64,000 bases of DNA from assembly GCF_949628265.1 (NCBI RefSeq), contig NC_088786.1:33067681-33131680 (forward strand), written 5' to 3'. The notes under the pieces were generated by a model. It did not search any database, was not told the origin of the DNA, and saw nothing but the letters and a program-made list of their open reading frames with translations. The position numbers and the translations under genes are program-made. How positions within the stretch are numbered: position 1 is the stretch's first letter; the number at the start of each line of letters is the position of its first letter. Of the stretch, positions 35,501 to 48,300 are shown in pieces. The DNA comes from Cloeon dipterum (lineage: Eukaryota > Arthropoda > Insecta > Ephemeroptera > Baetidae).

Positions 35501-38500
35501 GGGTCACTTCGGTTGTGATCAAGATTGACGGCGAGGACATCCGTGACCTGATGCAACTTCGACACGTTGCCCTGAGAGCCATTGACGAAAACCAAGGTAA
35601 CTAAATTTTCTCCAGGTGACCACTCTCCTCTTTTTCAAACTTAAGTTTTTGTGAAGTTACAATAAATCAAATTGTAATCGATTTGAATCTGAAAAGCAGT
35701 TTTAATTCAGAAACGCACCCTTTGTGTTTGTTAGAGGACATGAAGTCGTACTACGTGTCAAGCTACGAATTGTTGCCCTTGGTCTATGTGAGTACCGAGG
35801 AAAACTTAAAAAATATTTGTTGGATCAAGCAACAGCTGCAAGTCGAGAACTTGAGGGAAATGCGCGACATTGAGCCAGGACAAAACTGCATCATTGAGTG
35901 AGCATTGCTGTTATAGTCGCCGCTTTCCAGCACTGACCGATCTTTGCATTGCAGCCTGGGCGACAGGGGCAGCTGGCACCGGGCAAAAATGCAGCCAGAC
36001 CGGCGCCTCAGCCTCATCGACTTTGGTGTGGCCTTTCCTGTAAAGGGCCCGGTCTACGAGGTGCCGTCGAGCATGAAAAAGATTCCGCCGCAAGTGATCA
36101 CCACGTGCTTTGCCGTTCAGCCTCCTGGGGGCTCAAGCAGCTTCAGCGCGGCAGCCATCAACAAGCTGCTAAGCATGACCTGCGTGGGTACTCCAAAAAA
36201 GGTTGTATGCAGGGAAATCGGTTGGCAGGCCGGAATTTTGTACCTCGAACCACAACCACTCCGCGGAAGAATCGAGCACTTGAAAATCGAGATGAAGGAC
36301 CTGGTAGAGTTCTCCGCCACAAGGGTGATTGTCAGCCACTTTGAGACAGCCCACTGCGTCTACCTGCAAGAGGACCTGGCTCAGGTTGCCTGGATGGAGA
36401 ACCAGATGACAATGCCCAGGGAACAACTACCCTTTGTCGAAGTTGGCCAGCTCTGTGCCTCTGAATATGATGGGCTCATGTACCGCTGTAGAGTCACTTC
36501 TAGCACCAAAATCCACTTCATCGACTATGGTAGGCTGATCAATTATTTTTAGTTTTAAGTAATTTTTAGAAAACATGAATATTTATTTTCCAACTTAAAA
36601 TCACTTAAATAACTTCTTAAGGTCTAAACTGTGCTAGCAGGTTTCGCACTTAATAATAGGAAAAAAATATAACACTTCACATCATAAACCTATTATCGTA
36701 AAATTCCTCGTATATCTAATCTAAGATACTTACCAAAGCATTTCTATTTACTCCAACAAATTAAAACAATTTGCTGTCGCTGGACCAATGGCCCGTGTGC
36801 CTTTTAAATTTTTTCCATATTTTTATCCATTTTTACTTTCAAATAAACCTCTAATCATTGATGTTCAAACGCGTTTTCGACAGAACTCCTTCATGTGTGT
36901 TTCATTTAAATTAATTGGCATTGTCCATGTAGCAAAATGATTACAGTCAAGGAATATCATCATCAATTAAAATAACATGAACAAAAAGGCAAAAAATGAT
37001 AAGCAGAGGAATTGCATGAACATAAATAAGTCGACGTATTATGTGCCGCAGATAAAGTTAATAAATTAATTTCATTTTACTGTAACACGTACTTTTAACT
37101 CTACAAGAACTGCTCGCACAGGGAGGGGAATTTTGATGCGTCGCGCAGTCTTCCAAAATTCGTTGGCAGGTCATTCCATAATTGAATTATTGTTACCTTG
37201 GATTATATCTAAATTTGCCAATCTTAATCCATAAATGTGCTTCACTGCTAAATTTAAAAATCATAAATATTTCTTGATAATGATATAAAATGCACATTAC
37301 GAAATAAACATTCTATAAGGAACATACTGCTCCTTTTAAATGATAATATTTAATTTATGCTACGCTCGAGGCTTTTTGTGTATTTTTTCTTCTACTCCCT
37401 TTTCTTTTCCTTAAAGTGAGAACTTAAAGATGTTTTTAATTCTTGATTTTTTTTGTCTATTCGCATCCAGGTAATGTGGACTCAAGCGACAAGTGGTGGA
37501 AACTTACTCCAGAAGAAGAAGCCGTGCCGCCGCTGTCTAGAAAGTGCAGCTTGCGTGGCGCAGACGACATGACCTCCGAGGAAGAAATGGCCATGGCAGA
37601 TCTTCTGTCTACAAACGAAGAGTACGAGGTCGTCTTTGTGGGCAGGGACGAGATCGTCATTTTCAAGAGCAAAGAGGGCCTGATGGAGGTTGCCAAGAGA
37701 ATGGCGCCGCAGAGACAGCAGGTGCTAGCGATCGAACAGGAGACAACACCAGTGACAGAGCAACTCACCAACCTTTCAGTGCTGGACACAGAAAACGTTC
37801 CTGAGGAGATGACGCGAGTGGAGGAGCAACTCACCAACCTTTTAGATCAGGACACAGAAGAAGTCCCTGCTGACGCCGTTGAGGAAGAAGCTGATCCTGA
37901 AAATAAATTCTGCGAAAACAGAGATGTTTTGGAACTGGCAAACGAGCTCGATGAATCTGAATCTGAGCACTCATTTGACCAGGATGAGTCTGAGGCCATC
38001 CCAATCAAGCCAGACAAGCCTGCAGCGGAGGAAATGACACAAGCCGCGTTGGTGCCTCAAGAACTCCACAACGGTGTTGTGCTAGAACCCAAGGAGGAGC
38101 CAGAGGAGGAGGTCCTTGAGGAAAACCACCAATCCGTCACAGAAGAAGACACTCCCCCTGCCAAGCCTGATGTGGAGTTCCGCAGGTACTTCGTCTCAAT
38201 GTATGTGTCGTCCAAAGACTTCCACCTGCAGCCAGATCCTGAAGCCATCCTGCATTACTCTGAGGAGCTATCCCAGATGCCAGACTACGACACTGCAAAA
38301 CTGTTCAAAGGCGACGTGTGTGCTGCCCTGAGCGACACCTCGCACCTGTGGAGCCGCGCACATGTCGTCACATTGCGGCCCCCCACCGTCTACTTTTTTG
38401 ATACAGGCCGCGTCGAGATGGTCACCAAGTTCAAGCAACTCAACGAGGAGCAAAGAGATACCTTGCCCATGGCCATCAAGTGCGAGTCTCACATTGGCGA

Positions 38501-40692
38501 GCCCGACGGTGGTCTCAGGGAGGGCGTTTGGATCAAGGCCAAGCTGAAGGATGGGTGCGCGGAGATTCCAAACGAGAAGAGCAAGGCTGTTGTGAGTTCT
38601 CTGTATTTATTTTTATATATATTATCAATTGCAATGGGTAAGAAATTACCAATTTAACTTAATAGGAAGCTGTTCAGGGTTTAGTACTAAGTGAATTGAT
38701 TTAATCCTTAATGCGCATTTTAATCATTGAGAGTAATTCAACCTTTTTAGACCAAGCTATGGAATATCTAAGGAGTAAAATACTAAATTTAGGGTTGAAA
38801 TTAAATCAAATTTACTTATTGGAAGCCAATTTTTGTCTACCGTTCTTATTTAATTTTTTTAGATTGACTCTATGACAAAACGAATTTATTAGTGTCATTT
38901 TTTTAAGTCTCATTCCTAATGCTGCGGCTGGCTGAATCGGCTGCAGCCGAATTTTGGGCCAGCGGCAGCTAGCACGGCTGACCTAATTTTAAAGAGTTGA
39001 GTTTGGCAGTGCTTTACGGCCTGAAGGGCCAAAGAACAATTTTTTCGACTTTGGTCGGCGGCTGCCTACGTGAACCAAGCACTGAGAGAATATACGGAAT
39101 TTGAATAATATCTGATCTGTTAATGGACAATTCATTGTTGGTCATATTTATTTAAATTAATTATTATACTGTAAAAACTTTCGTCAAACCCTCAATAAAT
39201 ATTATCTCGTTAAATTTTAAGACATGCAAAAGCAAGTGTAATATTTTAATAATTTAAAACCATAATTTTGAATTGGACAGGTCACTCATTACGAGTCGCA
39301 CTGCGAGCTGTACCTGCGTCTCGTGGACGACGACCTGACTCAGATGGAGGCGGAGCTAGGCCTTGGCATGCTCGTCTCCACGGTGAATGATGGTGAACTG
39401 TACGCAGCGCAGACAGCTGCGGGAGCGTGGCGGCGCGCAAAGGTGACCTGCATCGCAAGGGAGGGCTGCGAGGTGTTCTTCGTGGACCACGGCGACTACA
39501 GCACCGTGCTAAAGCTGCGCCACCTGGGCGCCAAGTGGCGCGAGCGCCCAGCGGCAGCCAACCTGTGCTTCTTGAGGCCGGTGCCGCCGCCCGAGGCTAG
39601 GGAGCACGTCCGCGAGCTGCTGCAGCCCGGTGTGCAGGTCGAGGTCAGCGGCCTGGTCCCGTGCAGCCCGGCCTCCGAGGTCAGCGTCTTCCTGGACGGC
39701 GTCGATGTGGCCAAGGCGGAGCCGCCGCGGTTGCGCCCCGAGGCTGACGCCTTCGTGCCGCAGCGCTTGCCCATGCCCATCGGCCACCAGGCGATGGCCA
39801 CCTTTGTCAGCAGCGTGCCCCGCGACAGCGCACTCTGGGATGACACCGTGAACGCTGTCGGACAATTTCTGCTTTATGCTGATAAGCTTGGAATCCTCTC
39901 GGAGAGTGGCAAGGCCATAGTACAGGTGAGACCAGGATTTTTCTCAAGAAATTCCAACCATATTAAGGTTCATTTTGATTTTCAAAGTTTGCAGCCATTT
40001 GTACGGTTTTTTAAAAATACATTTTAAGCAACCTTTTTAAAAATAATTTGATAAAAATTAAAGCGTTCTTGAAATCACTTTTTATATCTTGTCTGGTCCT
40101 GTTCCGACATTTCCAAAAATTTTAATCTCAAATGAAGATTCTTAGAGGATATCATTTGTTGATTTTTATACAGTAACAATATTTGCAAGTTCAATTATCA
40201 ATCCAGCTGTTTCCCTACCAAGAGCAATTTTTGAACTTAATTATTGGAATGAAGTGGATATTTTTTTCATAATTTTTATGTTATTTTTTTCATATGACTT
40301 CATGTGTACAGATGTTATTAGAACAGAAAATAAGAGAATATTGTGTAAATTAATTTAACAATTTAAATTAGTTTTCTTGCTCAGTGATAAATTAGATAAC
40401 GTAAAAAAGTAAATTCTGATTAGTAAGTAAAAGCAACTACCAGCGGATTACTTTAAAAAAGTGAATGAAATCTTTCAAAAATGAAGCTAATTGTATCATA
40501 AACTTGATTGTAATTTATTCTTATTCCACTCAGGGTGCGTTCATTAATCATAGAAACGGATATGCCGGGGGAATGGACACCCCAGAGAGAAACTCTCCTG
40601 ACTCGGAAGGGGACAAGTTGCCAGAAGAGACCAACGCTACTCCTCGAAAATCGTCTTTTACTGGCATCGCTCCCTCCAGATTTTGCATCTGA
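29535..40692 (+). CDS. Multi-Tudor domain protein (Tudor/TDRD-like)
   Basis: Seventeen exons join in frame to about 1991 residues: 29535-29550, 29621-30015, 30369-30869, 31657-32052, 32441-32743, 32805-33084, 33237-33509, 33569-33804, 34028-34252, 34310-34512, 34570-34762, 35305-35596, 35735-35897, 35955-36529, 37471-38591, 39281-39925, 40534-40692. I count about nine Tudor cores: residues near 60-105, 265-320, 450-490, 780-830, 965-1015, 1150-1200, 1320-1365, 1625-1675 and 1750-1810. Only the fourth (Y-V-D-Y-G-N) and seventh (F-I-D-Y-G-N) keep the full signature; others read I-D-F-G, F-D-T-G or V-D-H-G. Such proteins bind dimethyl-arginine tails of Piwi proteins and scaffold nuage or germ plasm. 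An acidic linker lies at about 1400-1590. Intron 5 is GC-AG, and exon 8 has a tandem acceptor. It is a Tudor-class protein; which orthologue is uncertain. Confidence 0.9.
36935..37260 (-). mobile_element. LINE 3' remnant in intron 14 of the Tudor gene
   Basis: On the minus strand the segment about 37185-37105 reads W-N-D-L-P-T-N-F, then L-R-D-A-S-K-F-P-S-L and a stop. This is the usual C-terminal end of non-LTR reverse-transcriptase ORFs (CR1/L2/Jockey-like). A further Y-G-L-R-L-A-N-L piece lies just upstream in another frame. About 170 bases of 3' UTR follow and match the fragment at 17691-17788. It is 5'-truncated and degenerate, antisense to the host gene. Confidence 0.6.
37758..37889 (+). 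repeat. Tandem 66-nt coding repeat in Tudor exon 15
   Basis: GAGCAACTCACCAACCTTT occurs at 37758 and again at 37824. Each unit encodes E-Q-L-T-N-L and then a D-T-E acidic tail. This is a 22-residue internal duplication in the disordered acidic linker. Confidence 0.85.
38920..38968. repeat. GC-rich palindrome/hairpin in Tudor intron 15
   Basis: A perfect 14-bp palindrome, TCGGCTGCAGCCGA (38937-38950), sits between CTGCGGCTGGC and GCCAGCGGCAG, which pair with one mismatch. The GC-rich block continues to about 39075 inside an AT-rich intron. Confidence 0.7.
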
Positions 40693-40760
40693 CTATTAAA
40701 TTTCAGTTTGATTCTTTTTAATTTGTTTGTAACCGTCACCCAAGTGTAGCAAACGCAGTG

Positions 40761-40766
40761 AATAAA
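40761..40766 (+). terminator. Polyadenylation signal of the multi-Tudor gene
   Basis: AATAAA 69 bases after the stop codon, before the convergent LACTB2 stop. Confidence 0.6.
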
Positions 40767-40852
40767 AGTTAACTTAAATATCAGATTTAACGAATTATTT
40801 TACTAGCTATCCAACAAATTATAAAAATATGTTATCACCCGTGTTAAGTCGT

Positions 40853-41989
40853 TCACAGCTTGTAGTTTTGCTTGACGCGATATTTCTCTCCAACTTCCTC
40901 GACTCGGCCTTCTTCCATCAACTTTTCCAAGTGCTGATGAACATTTTGACTGGCCGCCAGGATCAGGTTTTCAGGCAAACCCTTCAACCGGGGAAATAAT
41001 CACCAACAGCCATAGATAAAATATAAAAAAATACCTTGTAAACGCTTCTGACAATTTCCTCGATGGTCATCTCTCCATTCTGCTGCAAACACTCTAAAAC
41101 TTGTTTCTCCCTTTTTTCCCTGTGAGCAATGTACTGTCCAATCACGCTTCCAGCATCCTATTTTTTTATAAATAATTAAACAAATTTCTAATATATTTAG
41201 AAAAAGGGTACCAAGTTGTGAGGGCCGTGGCCAGGGTAGAGGATGTCCGCCTTGAGGCCCTTCATCAGGTACAACGACCTCATGTAGTCGCTGAGCGTCT
41301 CCAACACCGTCGTGCCCTCCCCTAAAACGCAGTCCCCAGAAAAGAGCGCGTTTTCCTCCTCGAGCACAAACGCTGTGTGGTCAGTCGTGTGGCCAGGAGT
41401 GAAGACCGCCCTGAGGAAAACCCGAGGTCAGACGGTCCTCTGGCTCAAAGGGGGACAAACCTGATGGTAGCTCCTTCGGTGTAGAACTTCTGTCCGTCAA
41501 TCACAGGCTTGACCTGCACAGGGTAGTGTTTTTCCTTCGTCTCGTCCGCGTCTTTCCTTGGCATCTTGTGGAAGGTGCAACCTGAGCGGCGAATTTTAAT
41601 GTTAGTCAAGGACAAAACGTCGAGTGTTGCAATTACCATTGTGAGAGTGCAGACTTTTGTCCTTGTCTATAGCCCCTATGCAGCCGACATGGTCGTGGTG
41701 CCAATGCGTCAGGAGGATCGCCTCCAGCCGCACGTCCAGCTTCTTCAGAAGGTTACTCAGGGCGTCCATGTAGTCCGTTTTCCCCGCATCACTCGTGTCC
41801 AATAGAATTCGACTGAATTGGTTAAAGTCATTTAAAAAAGATTCTTAACAAAATTAATAAATAACACCTTTTGCCTGTTCCGATGAGATACGAGTTGGTA
41901 CCCTGAAGGGTCATTGGGCCCGGATTGCAGCCCAAGATGCGAATAACCCTGGCACTCAGGTTCGTGATGGCCGGAAGGACCGTGGTCAT
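40853..41989 (-). CDS. LACTB2: Endoribonuclease LACTB2-like metallo-beta-lactamase fold protein
   Basis: Six exons (41989-41868, 41812-41637, 41581-41461, 41410-41212, 41157-41035, 40981-40853) give 289 residues; human LACTB2 has 288. The human protein is a mitochondrial-matrix single-strand endoribonuclease. The start is set by close agreement of the N-terminus ([19 protein letters not shown]). Zinc ligands are visible in T-H-W-H-H-D-H (76-82), P-G-H (His147), F-S-G-D-C (Asp166) and Y-P-G-H-G-P (His201). The C-terminal helical winged segment is complete. All splice sites are GT-AG. It is tail to tail with the Tudor gene and head to head with PEX3. An in-frame ATG seven codons upstream is possible but less likely. 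Confidence 0.96.
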
Positions 41990-42563
41990 TTTTGGTCGTT
42001 CACCCGGCAAGATAAAACAAAATATAAATCAACAGAGACTTATTATCAGTGACTACTGACAGCACCATAGGCAATAACTTTTAAATTTCGCGGCAAAAAA
42101 GCACAAGTAGTTCAACCATTCAAACATTAATCGATTTTAAACTTATCTAATATTCGCCGTATGCATGTGACGAAATTAAAGAATAATAAAGCATAAGGAG
42201 ATTAAATTATTTTTTCTAAAATTTTATTGCTAGATAAATTTAAAATAACGTACATATTCATGGTGTGGAAATATTATTAAGTTGGTAGCACATTTCTACG
42301 TCAGATGAGAATGAAAACAAAGAACGCACCGCTGATCCTGAAGCGAAGGGTGACAAAGGTTAATTTTTATCATTTTTACTAAAACACCTAGGAATTCTAC
42401 GTCAGTTTCACGGTAAAATGCCTCTGATTGTAAGCAGATTCTGAAATTCCTGAAGAATCGGTAAGCCGACAGCCAAACATACAACAACTAAAACACTCAG
42501 TCTAAAAACATTAAAACAGACAGGCCTTCGACAGGAGTGACTGTGCAGAATTGGCGAAACAAA
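41990..42563. promoter_or_regulatory. Divergent promoter region, LACTB2 / PEX3
   Basis: 574 bp lie between two start codons on opposite strands. The region is AT-rich with no clear TATA box for either gene. Both genes act in organelles, so shared control is possible but not shown. Confidence 0.5.
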
Positions 42564-44051
42564 ATGTTTCGTCGCGTGCGGAACTTCGTGTCACGCCACC
42601 CGAAGAAGCTGGCGGCCGTGGCGGTGGTGGCCGCCGGGGCGGTTGCCTGGCGCTACGCCAAGCGCCGGCTGATCGAGTGGCAGGAGAAGGAGAGCGAACG
42701 ACTGATCGAGTCGGCCAGGCGGCAGGCGCACTTCGAGGCCACCATGCGCACGGCCGACGCTGCCATCGAGGCCCTCGGCGTCTCGGTGGCCCAGCGCATC
42801 TGCCAGTGCCTCGACACGGAGGACGTCATCGCCCAGCTGGACGCCAATAGGGACAAGAAGGGGCCCGAGTGGCGGGAGGCGTGGACGCAACTCAAGGTCC
42901 GCCGATTAAATTCTTGAATGAAATGTTAATTAAAATTGCATTTTGGCAGATTCTGGTCGTGAGTCGGGCCGTGGCGCTGGTCTACTGCGAGTCCATCCTG
43001 ACTGTACTGATGCGAGTGCACCTGGCCGCCGTGGCCGGACACTCGGCGCAAGGGGCCGCCATCGAAGAGGCTCACCTCGCGCCTTGCCAGAACTTTGCCT
43101 CCGCGGGCGTCACCCTCATCTGCAAAACTGTCCTCGCTGCGGTCGAGAACAGCGACGACGTGGCTGCCCTCAGCCTTGGCCAGAAAGTTTCCTTGGAAAA
43201 ATTGGAGCAGGTCTGTTGGGGAAAATTAAAGGGCCTTTTTTATTGGGGTTTTACACTGTCTGAAAAAATGAAATTTAAGAGCAGAAAAATTATAGGAATG
43301 CGCATTAATTTGCTGTTTTTCGAATGTAATTTTTTTTAATATTGCAAAATAAATAATATTTTAGAGAGGAAAAATAAAATTAAATATTTAATTGCAATTA
43401 AAATTAATTTTTAAAATTGATTTATTCTCTAATTAAGGTCTTTGATCGTTTCTCTTTTAGTTTGCACTCTGAAAGGAGTGTTGGTGGATGTTTTCAACGA
43501 TCGCTTAAACAAAATTCTCTGCATGAATTTTGTGTTGCCAAAAAATTACATAAAATTTCAAAACGCATTCCGGGTTTCCTTGTAAATCAAAAGAAATTGC
43601 GCCCGCTTCTACATATATATTTATAAAATCACTCCTCCTTTTTGTGCAGGTGTTATGGTCAGTGCAGACCCTCCTGGCCGAGGAAGACCCCCTGCAGGAC
43701 TTGCCCTCGTTGGCAGTCAGTGGTCCCGTGACGCTGGAGACGGCCGAAGTGGCCGCCCTGCAGACGGAGGCGGCCGAAGTGCTGCGCTCGTCCGAGGTGT
43801 GGACGGTGTCGTCGTCGTGCGTCAGCCGTGGGCTCGCCTTCACCGTGGACCAGGTGGCGTCGGCCTACGTCGGTCAGCAGGCGTCCGTGCCCCTGGCCAA
43901 GGTGGTGCCTGTGCTCAAAAAGCTGCCGCAGCGGCCCAACGGCCACGTCACCTTCCTCTCCGTGCTGCTGGCCGATGAGAAGCTCAAGAGCCTGGCCGCC
44001 AACGTCTACGAAGCGTTCGCCTCGCAGCCGGCAGCTACCCAGGCCGAGTGA
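42564..44051 (+). CDS. Pex3: Peroxisomal biogenesis factor 3
   Basis: Exons 42564-42896, 42950-43210 and 43650-44051 give 331 residues (human PEX3: 373). PEX3 is the peroxisomal membrane docking factor for PEX19 and its membrane-protein cargo. The N-terminus has basic residues (F-V-S-R-H-P-K-K) and then an Ala/Val-rich membrane segment at about 14-30, as in the family. A-R-R-Q-A-H-F-E and R-T-A-D follow. The C-terminus carries the family signature V-P-L-A-K-V-V-P and A-A-N-V-Y-E-A-F. The start was chosen to match the family; an in-frame ATG nine codons upstream (42537) is less likely. Exons are much GC-richer than introns. The middle region is shorter and more divergent than in vertebrates. 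Confidence 0.94.
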
Positions 44052-45322
44052 ATTTTCTGCATACCATTTTTATGTATAGTAATTCTGAAAATCATTCCTG
44101 TCTTGTCAAGTGAAGTATGTAAGTTCTTTGTACCGTAGGAAATTTGAAATAATTGTTGTTGCGTTTAATAAAATTGAGAGGCTGTTTTCTATTGTTTTTA
44201 CATGCTTTTTTAACTACTACCTTTTAGAGCAATACATACATTGATAATAATATAAGGATTGAACGTTTTAAATATTGCAAATATTTAAACGTCGCAAATA
44301 TTTAATTCTAGGCATAGTTTTTCAACCTAAGGCAAGTCAACTTTGTTTGCGAGTTACTAAGCTCCAAAAAAGGAAGAACCTTGGCGTAATTTAATAAGTA
44401 AATTATTTTGAAACAAATTATAATGCTTACTTCCGTATATTTGTGAAGATACTTTTCAAAACGAATTTTCCAATAGATACAACTTATGAACATTCCATTA
44501 CCGAGACATGTTTATAATTATATTTACATTCACCCGCAATAATTTGATGCATCAAGTTCTATAGATTTGCTCTAGAGCAAAAGTCACTGTTAAAATGCTT
44601 TTTTTGTTTAGAATCAGTTCATCATTTTGAAGAAATTAAAACAAATAGAAATCGTAAACTAAACATAGTATGCATAGTATCATTTTATCACATCCCAACG
44701 TTCTTCGTTAAATTCTTGGCACAATATCAAGAATTTGAGGCACCGCAAGCTGTTGACCTACAGTAGCATTGGCTCCATTAACTCCAAGAATGCGGAATTA
44801 GAATTGAATAATCGAGGTATTTTTAAATCAGCTGGCAAGCAACATTCTCATCTTTGTCTACCAAAGTTTACAAAAGGAACAAATAACGTCTAAATCTTCA
44901 ATCAATCCAATTAACAAAAGAATAGAAGGAGAGAGAAACAATTTCAGTTTTTTTAACAAATTCACTTTCATTTTTATTGGGAAAATGCTTTCACAAGCCA
45001 CGCCTAGTTCGCAGACTTGAAATGAGAATCCTAAATAACTTAACTCATCATCAATGTCATCCACGAGAGAACAATCAAACTCGTTCTAAAATCTCATAGC
45101 TTTTCATTCGTCCAGCTGAGTGTTCCTCCGCATTCGTTCGGGCTGCGCTTCACTCTCCTTTGCTCACTCACTCACTCGTCACTGGTCCGTACTCGCAGGT
45201 CACGCACGGCCGGTCGCTCTCTTGCTTTCCATCTTTCTATCTCTCTTTTTCTCTCTGGTCACTCGGGGGCTGCTGCTTCGTAAGTGCGTCTCGAGGGCCA
45301 CGGGGGCAGTCTGTGTGTGTCA
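44052..45322. other. Convergent 3' regions of PEX3 and osa
   Basis: A PEX3 polyadenylation motif AATAAA lies at about 44167. On the minus strand AATAAA at 44978-44973 could serve osa, giving a 3' UTR of about 350 bases. The part between is AT-rich with no gene. Confidence 0.55.
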
Positions 45323-48300
45323 CTACGAGCACTCGGCGGCGCGCGAGCACTGGTACAGCACCCTGGCCAAGATGGCGGCCACGTGCTGGTCGAGGATCTG
45401 CGACATGACCAGCGTGAGCAGGCGCTGCTCCTGCTGCACGAAGAGCGGCCGGTTGGCGCGGTGGCGTGACAGGTGCAGCAGCGTGGCCGCCGCCCGCCGC
45501 AGCATGTCCAGGCTGGTGCCCATGGCCTCGGGGTTGTCGCGCAGCGCCTGGATGCCGTGCTGGTTGGCCACGCCCAGCGCCGACTGCTCTGCCTGCTCGA
45601 TGAAGCCCAGCAGCAGGCTCACTGTTGGCGCCTGCATCGCCACGATCCGCGCCGCCGACGACGCCGCCGCCGCCAGCGAGTGCAGCATGTTCACCGCGAA
45701 CTCGCGCAACGGCTGCTCTTCCGACCTGCAGACGCACAAAAATAGACAATTGAATCAGTTCTACTTAAGAATGCTTAAAATTATATTTACAATTTTCTGA
45801 AAAACATAAAAATAGATTTTATAATAGCTCCTCTCATATGCATTCTACAAGGAAAATGAAGAAAAAATTAAGGTTATCCTTAAATTTCGTTAAAACAGAA
45901 TTCAAAAAAAAAAAAAATGGTTTATATTATGCAAAAATAAAATCGATTTTTAGGCAACCAAAACGCACCTGCAGAGCATCTTGGCGAGCGTGGAGCACAG
46001 CCTCTCTAGTCTCGAGTGTGGGGGTGTAGCGAGCAAGAGGTCGACGTTGGCCTCGGTGACGCAGAGCTTGCAGAGAGCCTCTAGCGCGAGGCGCTGCGGC
46101 GAGAGCTGCGAGACGGGGAAAGAGTCTTGTCCGTAGGCGGCCGGGCAGACGACCCAGTGGAGCAGGCCGTCGAGAATGGGCCTGGACACGTCTTCAGGGT
46201 GCTGGCCGAGGTCGAGGTAGCCCGAGATGTTGGCGATCATGACGAGCACCGCCTCGCGGATCACGTGCAGCTCGGACCACCACCACTCCTGTTCGCCTGC
46301 GAGCGACGAGCACGAGGCGTCGGCGCCGCACTCGGCGTCCGAGTCGTCGCGGTCGTAGTTGGCCCTGACCCTGGGCGGCCTCGGTGGGTGCTCGTGGTGC
46401 AGAGCCACCAGCTTGCCGAGCAGCTGCAGGAAGGCGTTGCTGCGCGCCAGCTCCAGCTCGTTGCCGGGGATGAAGCTGAGCGAGCGCAGCACGTTCAGCA
46501 CGCACAGACACCGGCGCGCTACGCCCTCCTGCGACTCGCTCACCACACACAGCGACGCCTCGTCGCGCGTGTACGCCTCGTCTTCGTAGTCCTCCATGCG
46601 CTTCCGCTTCAGCGAGCCGGCCGGATCGCGCACCTCCAGCCGCGCTGTTGGCGTCGACTCTTCCGCCGCCCTGGCTTCAGCCTCCTCCTCCTCCTTGGCT
46701 GTCGCTGCCTTCTCAGTCTCCACCTGACGCACACAATGCCACAATTAGGCGTTACACAAATTAGGAACAATTAAAATATTAATAAGCCTGGTGTTTCAGA
46801 GACTTCGAGTCAGTGGATGCCTGACAAAGCGAGTCAAAAAACAATCCTCGAGATTTGTTGGCAAAACATAGCTGCCTGTAACGCTTCTTTTAAATCGTGA
46901 GCAATGCCACAATGCGAAAACGGATGAAAGAATATAAACAGGCTTCTCACCAATCGCAAGTCAATCGTAGGTGATTGATAAGTGTAAAGGAATTGATTGA
47001 TTATATTCTTATGTCACCGCGCGTTAAAATCAGCAAAGATTTGAAATTTAAATAAATGATAGGATCGTTTTTCAGATTTAATGAAAATGACGCCATAATC
47101 AATTAAATACTAAATCATTAAAGCCAATTTGATGTTTAAATTCTTTTTTTCACATTTTTCTAACAAAAACACGTCACTCAATGATTCCAAAACGCTGATG
47201 GAGGATAGTAGAGTATCCTACAACCGCGCATGTTGGTAAATTTTCAGCCACGTAGTCGGCTGTCAGCCACCACGACTTTGGTACCAGCAGCGGGTCATAT
47301 AAATCGAAATTAAGAGTGAGTACCATAGACAAAAGGGGTATCCAACCTATCAGGTATTTCCAAAAATTATCATATTGATTAATAAGTGATCACCAAAATT
47401 GATGATCATTTTGAGCAATTTTAATGTGCTATCAGACTTTTCTAGTTGTTACGCTTTAGAGGGTTTCAAATGTGCCTGTTTAGTCTTCCAAATTGCGTGA
47501 TTTGTACTCTTAGAGAGCTTTTAAGTAATTAGAGTGATTAGGGATAGTTTAAATTGCTGAGGAGACAAAAACAGAGTCAATCGGTAGGGGATGTAGACAA
47601 GACCCGCTCGCCCCTTATGTAGAAACTATTCAAGGTTAGTCTGTGTGCAAATGAGCTAGACACTGGTGGTAATTTCAATAGCCAGGTTTGCTGACAAGGC
47701 TTGAGATTAACCAAAATTGTAATAAAAAACCATTGCTCCAAATTGATTCTATGATTTATCTCTTGCACAATTGTTAAATTCTGCTTTCTGAACGTACAAG
47801 CTAAGGGAAAATTGCCACTTCCAACTTAGGAACTTTTCCAAATTAAAATCTGAATCATTCTGATTATTAGCAAGGGAGGAAATCAGAGAACGTCACTTTC
47901 AAGTCGCTGCTGGCATTTCAAATAGTTGACGAAATCATCCCAATCAAGTTTCGGAGGCGTCAATAACATGCAACACTTAGCGTTAGGATCCCATTATTTA
48001 GGATTAGCTTTTAAATTTAATATAGCAAAATATTCTCAAAAGAGGCTTGTCATGCAAAGCAAGTTCGTTTGATAGAACAAGTTATTTAAATAGGGCCTTA
48101 AGAGTATTTTCCAAAGCAGGATGAAATGTACTGGACGCAATTTTGTTTGTTAAGTATAAATAATTCCCTCACCTCTTCCTCCTCCTGTTTGATTTGCTCG
48201 GCGGACAGCGGAGGCGGCTCTGGGTCCTGCAAAGGCGTCGCCGGAGGCTTCTCCTTGGCCTCGCCAGGCATGAGGCGGACAAAGGGCACGTTGCCGAATT

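Noticed and set aside
42537-42563. Upstream in-frame ATG of PEX3
   Set aside because: It adds nine residues before the conserved N-terminal membrane anchor. Family proteins start at the position chosen.
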